A stretch of 41,215 nt of DNA, taken from NCBI GenBank assembly GCA_905212085.1, contig CAJMDF010000016.1:1-41215 (forward strand), written 5' to 3'. Within the stretch, counting starts at the first letter, position 1; the number at the start of each line of letters is the position of its first letter. Source of the DNA: an uncultured Clostridium sp. Its GTDB lineage: Bacteria; Cyanobacteriota; Vampirovibrionia; Gastranaerophilales; Gastranaerophilaceae. Positions 9,259-17,558 of this stretch are shown here, piece after piece. The notes below the pieces were generated by a model. That model was given only the letters and a program-made list of their open reading frames with translations. It ran no database searches and was not told where the DNA came from. The position numbers and the translations under genes are program-made.

Positions 9259-9362
9259 TTTTATAATCCCCTATCAATGAAATTATATAATAAATATCGT
9301 ATAAAAGTATTAATTATCCTAAAAATATTTAATTTTTGTAAAAAAAAATCGAATATTACCTT

Positions 9363-9626
9363 ATGAGACAATATCAAAATTTTAGATTTGATAATTCAAT
9401 AAATTCATTAGATAAATTTAAAAGGTTTGTAAAAAGTCATGATTGTCCTGATCTTGTATTAAATTTGTCTTCTTTGAATATATTTGATGTTGCAAAATTT
9501 ATATTATTATCATCAGAGTATCATTATCAAAAATATCCGTCAGGAAGGTTGAAATATCAAGTCGAATCAGATGATATAAAAAATTTTGTACTTGATATAT
9601 CTGCGAGAAATTTAGAATTTGTTTAA
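9363..9626 (+). CDS. Small protein of unknown function
   Basis: An 87-residue soluble protein with no recognised domain. It is rich in Asp, Ser, Lys and aromatic residues, with a plausible alpha/beta pattern (NLSSLNIFDVAKFILLSS is a likely strand-turn-helix). No Shine-Dalgarno sequence is seen before the ATG, so the start is uncertain. It lies 35 bp upstream of the ADP-ribosyltransferase-like gene on the same strand and is probably co-transcribed with it. A partner or immunity role is possible because of that position, but nothing in the sequence shows it. Confidence 0.6.
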   Translation: MRQYQNFRFDNSINSLDKFKRFVKSHDCPDLVLNLSSLNIFDVAKFILLSSEYHYQKYPSGRLKYQVESDDIKNFVLDISARNLEFV

Positions 9627-9661
9627 TAATTACTAGCAAAAAATTTTTTTAGGGGTTTTAT

Positions 9662-10747
9662 ATGAGCATGCTAAGTGTAGGAAAATTAGATAATAAAATT
9701 ATTTCTTCATCTGTACAAGCTTATGCAGAGTCTCAGGAGCAATCAAAGAAACCTGAAAAGAAGAATAACATGGGGAAAAAAGAGGCTGTATCCAATAAAG
9801 CAGTTTATCTTACGACAGGAGCTGCAGCTCTTGCAAGTATTGCTATTGCTTGTGTTGCAATAGCAAGAGGTAAAGGAAAAGGTGTAGAAAAAAACTTATC
9901 TTCGAATGTAAATTCATCTTTGTCAAAACTTGAAGGTAATATTCAAAAACCTAAAAAAATGCCGGAAATAAAAATTTATACAGTTGAAACTCCGGAAATA
10001 AATGATCAAAAAATTCCAAAAATTGTAGATAAAATTTTTGCATATGATGAAAAAGAAGAATCTTTGATGAAAACTGCAGAACAAAAACTTCGAGAAGAAA
10101 TTTCTCCATTATTTAAAAAGTATTTTGAAGATTATGAGGATATTCCTCAATTTAGATATAGAGAAAAAGATCTTGTATATTCTTATGCAGAACCATTGAC
10201 ATTAGATTCAAGAAAATTGGAAAAAGATGATTTGAAAGCTGTCTTATTATTTATTAAAAATCCTCAATATAATGCACAGCTCTCTGCTGGGAAAGATCTT
10301 TCAGAAATAAAAGAATTAGATGTAATGCGAAAATTAATAAATGAAGCATTACCTATAGAAAATGAAAGTTATGTTTATGCAGCTATAAGAACTCAAAAGA
10401 TATGGGATGATTATAAACCTATGGATTTTGTAAAAAATCTTGAAACGGGTGCAACTATAAAAGATAAATCCTTCCTTGTTACATCAAGAGGATATGGTGA
10501 TTACTTAGCTGAAAGGGATTCGTTTTATTTAGGAAAAGAACATAAAGATTGCGGATATATTTTGAGAATAATTCTGCCGAAAGGTACAAAAGGATTTGAT
10601 TTCAGAAGATGTACAAGACGTGAAGATTCTATAGGGGGAGTTAATGCGTTGTATGTTTTACCTGAAAATTCTGAAGTACAAATTCGTAATATAGATAATG
10701 TACGTAGAATTATTGATTGTAAATATATTTTACCTTCTGATAAGTAG
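9662..10747 (+). CDS. Membrane-anchored protein with an ADP-ribosyltransferase-like C-terminal domain
   Basis: A 361-residue protein with a short cytoplasmic or disordered N-terminus (1-45, Lys/Glu-rich), one hydrophobic segment at about 47-68 (AVYLTTGAAALASIAIACVA), a polar linker, and a C-terminal domain from about 130. That domain follows the order of C3/iota-type ADP-ribosyltransferases: VYAAIR (239-243) where they have Y-R, KSFLVTSRG (269-277) in place of the STS motif, and the strand YILRIILPKGTKG (299-311). The position of the catalytic E-x-E is occupied by N-A-L (328-330), before YVLPENSEVQI. It may therefore be inactive or use other residues. AGGGG lies 6 nt before the ATG. The family call comes from recalled motifs and is not proven. 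Confidence 0.55.
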   Translation: MSMLSVGKLDNKIISSSVQAYAESQEQSKKPEKKNNMGKKEAVSNKAVYLTTGAAALASIAIACVAIARGKGKGVEKNLSSNVNSSLSKLEGNIQKPKKMPEIKIYTVETPEINDQKIPKIVDKIFAYDEKEESLMKTAEQKLREEISPLFKKYFEDYEDIPQFRYREKDLVYSYAEPLTLDSRKLEKDDLKAVLLFIKNPQYNAQLSAGKDLSEIKELDVMRKLINEALPIENESYVYAAIRTQKIWDDYKPMDFVKNLETGATIKDKSFLVTSRGYGDYLAERDSFYLGKEHKDCGYILRIILPKGTKGFDFRRCTRREDSIGGVNALYVLPENSEVQIRNIDNVRRIIDCKYILPSDK

Positions 10748-10775
10748 TTCAAATTGTTTTATATATTAATAATTG

Positions 10776-10784
10776 TGTTATAAT
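10776..10784 (+). promoter_or_regulatory. Extended -10 promoter of the ArsB/NhaD-type permease
   Basis: TGT-TATAAT is a textbook extended -10. The nearest -35-like TTGTTT (10754-10759) is 19 bp away, which an extended -10 could tolerate. The predicted transcript has a leader of about 87 nt. That leader includes an 8-codon ORF at 10797-10823 and a palindrome at 10847-10860. Confidence 0.6.
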
Positions 10785-10846
10785 TTAAGTAAATTTATGG
10801 GGTTAAAAGCATGCTGTAATTAAAATTTATTTTAATATAGCGAACT

Positions 10847-10860
10847 TGTATATATATACA
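10847..10860. promoter_or_regulatory. 14-bp perfect AT palindrome just before the permease ribosome site
   Basis: TGTATATATATACA equals its own reverse complement and ends 3 bp before the AAAGGAGA ribosome site of the permease gene. It could be an operator or a small mRNA hairpin, but alternating TA tracts also arise by chance in such AT-rich DNA. Confidence 0.35.
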
Positions 10861-10877
10861 GTAAAGGAGAGTCGGTA

Positions 10878-12206
10878 ATGATAGAACATTTACATGAAAT
10901 TGTTCAGGCGCATGGGGTAGTTGTTTCAGCATCAATTCTACTTATCGCCTATGTTTTCATTGCTTTGGAAAAAATTCCAAAGGTAACTATTGCATTACTA
11001 GGCGCCGCAATTACTATTTTGCTGGGACTTGTCAGTCAATCAAAATTGGTGGATGGTGCTATTAATGCTCATTATTTTATTAATTTCGTTGATTTTAACG
11101 TAATATTTTTGCTTGTATCAATGATGATTATTGTAAGTATTGCAACTCGAAGCGGAATGTTTAACTGGATTGCTAATGAACTTTTAAGGCTTACTAAAGG
11201 TCATCCGAAATTAGTTTTATTCACATTAGGTGTATTTACAGCTGTAACTTCAGCATTTTTAGATAACGTTACTACTGTAATTTTGATTATGCCTGTAACG
11301 TTTTTTATTGCAAAGCAATTGGATATAAACCCATTGCCTTTTTTAATTACTGAAATTTTTGCATCAAATATTGGAGGTACAGCTACGTTAATCGGTGATC
11401 CTCCAAATATTATTATCGGAAGTGCAGCAGGATTATCATTCATGGCATTTTTGAAAGAATTAACAGGGGTTGTATCTGTAATTTTAATGGTTGTCGTTCT
11501 TTTAATGATGTTTATATTCAGAAAATCTTTGAAAGCTACACCTGAAAAAATGGCTGTAGTTGCAAATTTAGATAATTCTAAAACTATAACAGATTATCCG
11601 TTGCTTATTAGAAGTGCAATCGTTTTAGTTTTAGTAATTTTAGGTTTTGTATTACACGATATTACTCATATAGAAACATGTGTGACTGCAATGTTAGGTG
11701 CTAGTGTACTGTTGTTGTTTGAAAAGCCTAAAGATATTTTATGTGATGTAGAATGGAATACGATATTTTTCTTTATCGGTTTATTCATAATTATTGGAGG
11801 TCTAGAAGCTTCTGGCGGTATTGCATTAATGGCTCAATGGATTTTGAAAGTTACTCAAGGATCTCAAGAAGCTACTGCAATGATTATATTATGGGCTTCA
11901 GGATTTATTTCAGGCATTATTGATAATATTCCATATACAGCTACAATGACACCTATGCTTTTAGAAATTCAAAAAGCTATGGGAACTGATTATACATATC
12001 CATTGTGGTGGTGTTTATCATTAGGTGCTTGTTTGGGTGGAAACATGACGATTATCGGAGCTGCTGCAAATGTTATAGTATCTGAAACTTCTGCTCATAA
12101 AGGATATCCTATCCCATTTATGAAATTCTTAAAATATGGTGTTGTTACAATGCTAATCTCTTTATTAATAAGTTCAGCTTATATTTATTTGAGATTTCTA
12201 CATTAA
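10878..12206 (+). CDS. ArsB/NhaD-type ion permease (ion transporter superfamily)
   Basis: A 442-residue inner-membrane transporter with about eleven hydrophobic segments. Family landmarks are present twice, as expected from the inverted-repeat fold: SAFLDNVTTVILIMPV with ASNIGGTATLIGDPPNIIIG in the first half, and SGIIDNIPYTATMTPM with LGGNMTIIGAAANVI in the second. These fit the ArsB/NhaD group that moves arsenite or exchanges Na+ for H+; the SLC13 relatives are another possibility. The substrate cannot be settled from the sequence, and no ars or nha genes are adjacent. AAAGGAGA precedes the ATG. A bidirectional terminator follows. Confidence 0.85.
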   Translation: MIEHLHEIVQAHGVVVSASILLIAYVFIALEKIPKVTIALLGAAITILLGLVSQSKLVDGAINAHYFINFVDFNVIFLLVSMMIIVSIATRSGMFNWIANELLRLTKGHPKLVLFTLGVFTAVTSAFLDNVTTVILIMPVTFFIAKQLDINPLPFLITEIFASNIGGTATLIGDPPNIIIGSAAGLSFMAFLKELTGVVSVILMVVVLLMMFIFRKSLKATPEKMAVVANLDNSKTITDYPLLIRSAIVLVLVILGFVLHDITHIETCVTAMLGASVLLLFEKPKDILCDVEWNTIFFFIGLFIIIGGLEASGGIALMAQWILKVTQGSQEATAMIILWASGFISGIIDNIPYTATMTPMLLEIQKAMGTDYTYPLWWCLSLGACLGGNMTIIGAAANVIVSETSAHKGYPIPFMKFLKYGVVTMLISLLISSAYIYLRFLH

Positions 12207-12231
12207 TTAAAACAACTTATGTTAAAAAATT

Positions 12232-12258
12232 AAAGAGCCTCAAATGAGGCTCTTTTTT
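12232..12258. terminator. Bidirectional intrinsic terminator between permease and EmrB-like genes
   Basis: Perfect 10-bp stem (AAAGAGCCTC at 12232-12241 with GAGGCTCTTT at 12246-12255) and an AAAT loop. T-runs follow on the plus strand and A-runs precede, so it can end both convergent transcripts. Confidence 0.92.
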
Positions 12259-12268
12259 AGTGTTTAGA

Positions 12269-13810
12269 TTATGTAGAAGTAGTTTCTTTTTGTTTTTTTA
12301 GTTTAATAAATAATAATAAAGGAATTACTGCAACTGATAGAAATGCTAAAACAGAAAATGCATCAAAAAATGAAGCAAGCTTAGCTTGTTGTAATAACTC
12401 TTTATATAAAGAACCGCTAGCTTTTTTTGCAGCTAATACAGATGGATAGTGAATTAAAAATTTTGATTTAAGCATCATTAATTTATATTGAAATATTGGA
12501 TTATGCGGTGATAAATTTTCTACTAAATATGTCTGTCTTACTTGAGATACACGTGCAATAAAAGTTGCAGACATTGAAGTAGATATTGCAGTGATAATAT
12601 TTTTAAATAAAGCGTGTAATGCTGCTGCATCAGCATTTTTTGAAGCAGGTAATGTGTTAAAAGACATTGCAGTAATTGGTACAAATGCTGTCGGAACTCC
12701 TATACATAAAAGTAAATTTGGTAATATAACACTTTCAATGGATGAAGTTGTATTTAGCTGTGTTAGCATTAATACAGATAATCCCATTGTTAAAAGACCT
12801 ATTGTAGCAAGAATTTTCGGTTTTACAAATTTTGAGATTTCACCTACTACAAGCAATCCTACAAAGCATACAATTGCTCTTGGGAACATTGCAAGACCTG
12901 ATTTTGAAGGACTGTAGCCTAAAAGACTTTGTACAAACATTGGAACGAGTAAAAGTGTTGAATATAACATTACGTTGATAAAAGAACTTATTAATGTTCC
13001 GAACATAAAGTTTCTGTCTTTGAAAACTCTTATATCAATTACCGGATATTTGTATTCTAATTCCCAAACATAGAAAAATACAAAAGAAAATACTGCAATT
13101 CCTGTTAACCAACAAATCCATGGCGTATCAAACCAGTTGAATTGTTGTCCTTTATCAAGTACAACTTGCATGCAGGCTAATGCTACTACTATTGAACTGT
13201 AACCGATTATATCAAATTTTTTATTATATTTTTGTTTAACCGGTTTATCATTATTCAAAAAGAATTTGATTAATAGAAAAGAAAGCATACATAGTGGGAT
13301 ATTCATAATAAATATCCACTGCCAAGAATAGTTGTCGGTTAAATAACCTCCGATGAAAGGACCTGCCAGAGGTGAAAACATTGCTGCAACTCCGAATAAA
13401 CTCATTGCAACACCTCTTTGTTCAGGAGGAAATACTTCCAATAATACAGCTTGGCATAGCGGTAATATACAGCCGCTACCTATACCTTGGACTAATCTCG
13501 CAAATATTAAGGCTTGAAGATTTGGAGCTAGTACACAAAGCAGACAGCCTAATGCGAATATCCAAATGCTGTAATACATTAATAATTTCTTACCTATAGT
13601 TCTTACAAGATACCCTGTAACAGGTAGCATAAGACCACCTGAGATTATGTAACATGTAATTACTGTATTAGTTTCATATTGAGTTGCACCGTAAAAACCT
13701 GCTATGTGAGGCTGACTTACGTTTGTTGCTGAAGAAGCCGCAAGTGCAAGAAATGCCGGTAGCAATACTGCGATTGCAACTATATAGGGATTAACTTTCT
13801 TTTCTTCCAT
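12269..13810 (-). CDS. emrB: DHA2-family MFS drug exporter, EmrB/QacA type
   Basis: Proton-driven inner-membrane exporter with about 14 predicted helices over 513 residues, as expected for DHA2. Motif-C-type residues are visible in GVAAMFSPLAGPFIGG, and the loop after helix 2 (YLVRTIGKKLLMYYSIW) fits MFS motif A loosely. It begins 1 bp after the EmrA-like gene on the same strand, so translation is probably coupled. With the membrane fusion protein upstream and the divergent outer-membrane factor it forms a complete tripartite pump. The substrate is unknown; MarR control suggests aromatic or lipophilic compounds. The symbol is by type only. Confidence 0.88.
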   Translation of the reverse strand: MEEKKVNPYIVAIAVLLPAFLALAASSATNVSQPHIAGFYGATQYETNTVITCYIISGGLMLPVTGYLVRTIGKKLLMYYSIWIFALGCLLCVLAPNLQALIFARLVQGIGSGCILPLCQAVLLEVFPPEQRGVAMSLFGVAAMFSPLAGPFIGGYLTDNYSWQWIFIMNIPLCMLSFLLIKFFLNNDKPVKQKYNKKFDIIGYSSIVVALACMQVVLDKGQQFNWFDTPWICWLTGIAVFSFVFFYVWELEYKYPVIDIRVFKDRNFMFGTLISSFINVMLYSTLLLVPMFVQSLLGYSPSKSGLAMFPRAIVCFVGLLVVGEISKFVKPKILATIGLLTMGLSVLMLTQLNTTSSIESVILPNLLLCIGVPTAFVPITAMSFNTLPASKNADAAALHALFKNIITAISTSMSATFIARVSQVRQTYLVENLSPHNPIFQYKLMMLKSKFLIHYPSVLAAKKASGSLYKELLQQAKLASFFDAFSVLAFLSVAVIPLLLFIKLKKQKETTST

Positions 13811-13811
13811 A

Positions 13812-14948
13812 TTATTTAATCTTTACCTTTGGAACAACTGACATACCGGGAACAATATTATAATCTTTAATGTCTTCATCAAAAACGATTTTTACAGGTA
13901 CTCTTTGTACAATTTTTACGTAACTGCCTACTGCGTTTTCTGGAGGGAAAAGACTTGATTTAGCCCCTGTTGCTCTTTGTATACTGTCAACATGTCCTTT
14001 AAATCTTTTTCCTGGGTATGTATCAATTTTTATAGATACAGGTTGACCTTTTTTCATATGTGTAAGTTGGATTTCTTTAAAGTTTGCAATTACCCAAACT
14101 TGATTTGGTACTATTTGCATAAGTGGCTGACCTACTTGTATATAGTTACCCATTTCAACACTTCTTGCTGATACCATACCTGATTGAGGAGCGTATATTT
14201 TTGTATATGAAAGGTCAAGTTTTGCTTGTTCTACTTCAGCTTCTAATCTTTGAATTTCAGCTTTGACAGCTTCTGCTTTAGCTTTGTGTGATTCAAGAGC
14301 TGATTCCATAGCTTTTGATTTTTCTGTAGCTGCTTTATGGTTTGCTTGAGCTACTGTATAGTGGGTATTGCTGTTATCGTAATCTTGTTTTGATACAATA
14401 CCTGATTTATACATATCTGTATATCTTTTATGATCTTTTGTTGCAAAATCTAATTTAGATTTTGTAGAATTAACGTCTTCATAAGATTGTTGAACGTTTG
14501 AACCGCCTTCATCAATTTGTTTTTCTGTTACATTTAATTGAGCTTTTGCTTCTGCCAGTTTGGCTTCTGCTTGGTGTAATTTTACTTCATAATCTGCAGG
14601 ATCAATTTCAACTAATAACTGCCCAGCTTTTACTTCATCATTATCATCAACTAATAGCTTGATTACAGGTCCTTGTACTCGAGGAGCTATTGAAACCAGT
14701 CTGCCTTCTACAAAGGCATCATCTGTTGATTGGAAAAATGTTGAATGAATTGCAAAAAATATACCTAATAATACAAGACCTGTAGCTGTTGCTATTGGGA
14801 CAAATACTCGTTTTTTCTTATATTCAGGACGTTTCTTTTTTGCATTTTCTTTTCTTGTTTTTAATCTTTTTTTTGCTTTTTCTACAAATTCTTCTTTATT
14901 TGTTTCATTTGTTTCGTTGTTTTTGTTTTCTTGGGGATTTTCTGCCAT
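13812..14948 (-). CDS. emrA: HlyD/EmrA-family periplasmic adaptor of a tripartite exporter
   Basis: A 378-residue membrane fusion protein that bridges the inner-membrane MFS pump to the outer-membrane factor. It has a highly charged cytoplasmic N-terminus (1-47), one membrane helix (about 48-68), the family signature TDDAFVEGR (75-83) with the first half of the lipoyl domain, a long alpha-helical hairpin rich in Ala/Lys/Glu (about 125-225), then the second lipoyl half (YAPQSGMVS) and a beta-barrel (VWVIANFKE, IDTYPGKRFKG). The ribosome site AGAGGTG lies 7 nt before the ATG. It sits between the marR and emrB genes in one operon. Confidence 0.92.
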   Translation of the reverse strand: MAENPQENKNNETNETNKEEFVEKAKKRLKTRKENAKKKRPEYKKKRVFVPIATATGLVLLGIFFAIHSTFFQSTDDAFVEGRLVSIAPRVQGPVIKLLVDDNDEVKAGQLLVEIDPADYEVKLHQAEAKLAEAKAQLNVTEKQIDEGGSNVQQSYEDVNSTKSKLDFATKDHKRYTDMYKSGIVSKQDYDNSNTHYTVAQANHKAATEKSKAMESALESHKAKAEAVKAEIQRLEAEVEQAKLDLSYTKIYAPQSGMVSARSVEMGNYIQVGQPLMQIVPNQVWVIANFKEIQLTHMKKGQPVSIKIDTYPGKRFKGHVDSIQRATGAKSSLFPPENAVGSYVKIVQRVPVKIVFDEDIKDYNIVPGMSVVPKVKIK

Positions 14949-14961
14949 TATTGTTCACCTC

Positions 14962-15420
14962 TTATATTTGCATATTTAAATTTTCTTCTAAATTTACTTT
15001 TATTTTATTTAAAACTTTAAGGCAACTGGTTAATTCTTCGTCGGATACTCCTTCTACAGAACTTTCCCAGTGCTCTACAACTGTTGGTAATACCAGTTCA
15101 TAAGCTTGTTTACCTTTTTCAGTTATATTAATTTTATATATTTTTCTTTTATTTATATCAGGAGTTTTAGTGACAAATCCTTTTTCTTCGAGAATTTTTA
15201 TTATTCTTGTAATATTGGGTCTGTCTTTTAATGTCAAAGCTCCTATTTGTCTTTGATAAAGTCCGTCATGGTCCAATATTGCTGTCAATACTGTAAATTG
15301 TTCTGGTGTAATCGGATAATTTGCTTTACCAAATTTTTGGTTCGCAATAGCTCGTACAAGCTTTCCTACGCGTACCAGTTTCATCCCAATTCTACTTTTT
15401 AATAAATCTAACTTGTCCAT
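14962..15420 (-). CDS. MarR-family transcriptional repressor of the efflux system
   Basis: A 152-residue winged-helix regulator. The DNA-binding region spans about residues 38-100: ITPEQFTVLTAILDHDGLYQ, LTLKDRPNITRIIKILEEKG and the wing VTKTPDINKRKIYKINITEKG. MarR proteins bind palindromes as dimers and are released by small ligands. A 10-bp-arm palindrome (15429-15452) lies between this gene and the divergent outer-membrane factor gene, so autoregulation and control of the whole pump are likely. It is the first gene of the marR-emrA-emrB operon (13-bp gap). No strong ribosome site is visible. Confidence 0.9.
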   Translation of the reverse strand: MDKLDLLKSRIGMKLVRVGKLVRAIANQKFGKANYPITPEQFTVLTAILDHDGLYQRQIGALTLKDRPNITRIIKILEEKGFVTKTPDINKRKIYKINITEKGKQAYELVLPTVVEHWESSVEGVSDEELTSCLKVLNKIKVNLEENLNMQI

Positions 15421-15452
15421 GATTTTTCTTTGTGTTATTATGATAACACAAA
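15413..15452. promoter_or_regulatory. MarR-type operator overlapping divergent promoters
   Basis: TTTGTGTTAT (15429-15438) and ATAACACAAA (15443-15452) form a perfect 10-bp-arm palindrome with a 4-bp spacer. On the plus strand TTGTCC (15413-15418) and TATTAT (15436-15441) are spaced 17 bp, so the -10 box for the outer-membrane factor lies inside the operator. On the minus strand a CATAAT (15437-15442) in the same palindrome could serve the marR operon. A bound dimer would block both. Confidence 0.8.
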
Positions 15453-15468
15453 AAAGGAAATAGCAAGC

Positions 15469-16851
15469 ATGAAAATTTTAAAAATATTATTAACCCTGTT
15501 TATTTTGCTCTGCACAGTATCTTTCGCAGATGCAAAAACTAAAAATACTGAAAATTATAGAATTCAATATTTAAATCTTGATTGGTGGCAAAAATATAAT
15601 GATCCGGTTTTAACTGATTATATTTCTACTGCTTTTAAAAATAATCAGGACTTAAAAATCGCAACATTAAATGTAAAACAATCTGAGCAAATTGTGAAAC
15701 AAGCATTTGCAAATCAACTACCTCAATTAGGTTTTCAAGGTGATGTTTTCAGAGATTTTAGCGCATCAGATATAAGATTCGGTGACGTTTTAATCCATGA
15801 TTACAGTCAAAGTAATTTCTTCTTGCCATTGACAATGAGTTATGAAGTTGATATTTGGGGAGAAAATTATTTAAAAACGAAAGCTGTGAAAAAACAGTTA
15901 GAGATGGTGAAACAAAATGAAAGAGCATCTTATATTTCATTGACTTCTGCTGTAGCTTCAGAATATTTTAATTTGGTAAAACTTGATAAGCTAATAAAAA
16001 ATCAGCAGGAACTTGTAAAATTGCAAGCAGAAATTGTAAGATTAGAAGATATTAAATATAAAAACGGTCTTTGTCCTGTAACGGAATTAATGGATGAAAA
16101 ACAATTGTTGACTCAATTGCAGGAAGAATTAAATGTATATATTGATAAAAGATTAATTGTAGCAAGACAATTGGGTGTTTTGACAGGTGAACGTGAAAAA
16201 GATTTAGCAGTTATGCCAAGAAGTGATTATTCTGTGATAACTCTTCTTCCTTTACCTGATAGTATTAATGCAGAAGTCATCCAATTCAGACCTGATTTTA
16301 TGAAGGCTGAAGAATATATACAAAAAATTGGTATTGATGTAAAAGTTGCAAAAAGAGACTTTTTACCGAAGTTTACATTATATGGGCAAGCAGGTTTTAG
16401 TGCTTATAATTTGACTAATATCTTTGGTGCTCATACTTTTAAATCTTTGGTTGGTTTTATGCCTTCTATTGATTTGTTTACAGGTGGTGCTAAGATGGCT
16501 CGCTTGCGTTATAAAAAATTAGAACTTGAAAAAGCTCAACAAATTTATGAAAAAACAATTTTAAATTCTATTCAGGAAGTTAATGATTCACTTGGCGGAG
16601 CGATTACAAGAGAATTGAATTATAAAGAAAGCGTAAAACGTTATAATCTTGAAAATGATAAATACAATTTAGCTCAAAGAAAATTTGATATAGGTGCTAA
16701 ATCAAATTTAGAAATGATGAAGGATAAAGAAAAATTACTTGTAGCAGAAAAAGATAAAGTAAATAGTCAAGTAAATTATATACTCTCAACTGTAAATATC
16801 TATAAAGCTGTTGGTGGTAATGATTTTACGACAATTAATGAAAAATTGTAA
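15469..16851 (+). CDS. TolC/NodT-family outer-membrane efflux factor
   Basis: Forms the outer-membrane channel and periplasmic tunnel of a tripartite exporter. The true start is the ATG at 15469 (AAGGA 10 nt upstream); an open frame back to TTG at 15430 crosses the operator and has no ribosome site. The 460-residue protein has a signal peptide ending near ADA (residue 22), then the two-repeat OEP architecture with long coiled coils (NQDLKIATLNVKQSEQIVKQ; later EKAQQIYEKTILNSIQEVND). No lipobox is seen, so it is not of the acylated OprM type. It is divergent from marR-emrA-emrB and shares their operator. Confidence 0.92.
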   Translation: MKILKILLTLFILLCTVSFADAKTKNTENYRIQYLNLDWWQKYNDPVLTDYISTAFKNNQDLKIATLNVKQSEQIVKQAFANQLPQLGFQGDVFRDFSASDIRFGDVLIHDYSQSNFFLPLTMSYEVDIWGENYLKTKAVKKQLEMVKQNERASYISLTSAVASEYFNLVKLDKLIKNQQELVKLQAEIVRLEDIKYKNGLCPVTELMDEKQLLTQLQEELNVYIDKRLIVARQLGVLTGEREKDLAVMPRSDYSVITLLPLPDSINAEVIQFRPDFMKAEEYIQKIGIDVKVAKRDFLPKFTLYGQAGFSAYNLTNIFGAHTFKSLVGFMPSIDLFTGGAKMARLRYKKLELEKAQQIYEKTILNSIQEVNDSLGGAITRELNYKESVKRYNLENDKYNLAQRKFDIGAKSNLEMMKDKEKLLVAEKDKVNSQVNYILSTVNIYKAVGGNDFTTINEKL

Positions 16852-16883
16852 TTTATAAATAACCCATATGTAGATTAAATATT

Positions 16884-16923
16884 TTTACTCCTTAGTTTAA
16901 AAATAAAATAACTAAGGAGTAAA
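16884..16923 (+). promoter_or_regulatory. Perfect hairpin that buries the ribosome site of the next gene
   Basis: A 14-bp perfect inverted repeat (16884-16897 and 16910-16923) with a 12-nt A/T loop. The AAGGAG Shine-Dalgarno of the 193-residue gene (16914-16919) lies wholly within the 3' arm. There is no T-run after it, so it is not a normal terminator for the upstream efflux gene. It is a candidate translational switch, such as a thermosensor or protein-responsive element. Confidence 0.6.
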
Positions 16924-16928
16924 TTATT

Positions 16929-17510
16929 ATGCATAAAATATCATCAATTTTAGCAATTTTAACCGTATTTATTTCTTTAATTTTAATGGTTGAATCGGTA
17001 AATGCTGAAGAAATTCATTTTAATAATGATGTTTATACATTAAAATATAGTGCAATAGCACCTCAAACTGAGGGATATGGAAATGAATATTTTCTAAAGA
17101 ATGAAAATGTTGCAAATTGGTCTAAAATGGTAGGAGTATATTATTATCCTAATGAATCAGATCCTTTAAAATTTGTTGAAAATTTTGATAAAACTATTGA
17201 AAATACTGATAATAGTTTGCTTTTAAAGCTTGTTGAAAACAAAAAATCTGATAAAGCTGCAATAAGTTTTTTGGTGAACGGAAGTGAAAATGCTAAGAAA
17301 TATTTCGAATATGATATATATAAATTTGAAAAATTTTCAAATAAAGGCATGGTCGTCTTAAAGTATGCTGTGAAGCACTTCTTCACAAATGACGCTGATA
17401 TAAAATCGATTGCAGAGAAAATTAAAAAAGAGAATGATAAATTGCTTGAAACCATTATTATATCACCGATTCCGCCACTTGTAGAGAAAAATTTAGCATT
17501 AGCTGATTAA
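16929..17510 (+). CDS. Exported protein of unknown function
   Basis: A 193-residue protein with a clear Sec signal peptide (Lys near the start, hydrophobic 6-22, cleavage after VNA at residue 26). The mature part has no recognised family; it mixes short strands (VYTLKYSAIAP, MVGVYYYP) with Lys/Glu-rich helices and ends in a proline-containing hydrophobic tail (TIIISPIPPLVEK). It lies 77 bp downstream of the outer-membrane efflux gene on the same strand, so it may be read from that promoter. Translation may be limited by the hairpin over its ribosome site. Confidence 0.7.
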   Translation: MHKISSILAILTVFISLILMVESVNAEEIHFNNDVYTLKYSAIAPQTEGYGNEYFLKNENVANWSKMVGVYYYPNESDPLKFVENFDKTIENTDNSLLLKLVENKKSDKAAISFLVNGSENAKKYFEYDIYKFEKFSNKGMVVLKYAVKHFFTNDADIKSIAEKIKKENDKLLETIIISPIPPLVEKNLALAD

Positions 17511-17523
17511 GCTGTCAGTGACG

Positions 17524-17552
17524 TTGACATATCTTTGTGCTGACCTTATTAT
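17524..17552 (+). promoter_or_regulatory. Strong sigma-70-type promoter placing the start of transcription at the radical SAM start codon
   Basis: TTGACA (17524-17529), 17-bp spacer, TATTAT (17547-17552). The ATG begins at 17559, exactly 6 nt after the -10 box, where transcription would be expected to begin. No Shine-Dalgarno sequence is present, so the mRNA is probably leaderless. Confidence 0.8.
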
Positions 17553-17558
17553 GCTGTT

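Noticed and set aside
11201..11443. Reverse-strand open frame within the permease gene
   Set aside because: Shadow of the coding strand; no ribosome site and low-complexity composition. The same holds for other antisense frames inside clear genes, such as 12591-12917 and 8084-8395.
15430..15468. Upstream in-frame extension of the TolC-like gene from a TTG codon
   Set aside because: It crosses the MarR operator and promoter, has no ribosome site and would precede the signal peptide; the ATG at 15469 has AAGGA upstream.
16884..16923. Plain terminator of the outer-membrane efflux gene
   Set aside because: The perfect stem is not followed by a T-run on the plus strand and its 3' arm is the next gene's ribosome site.
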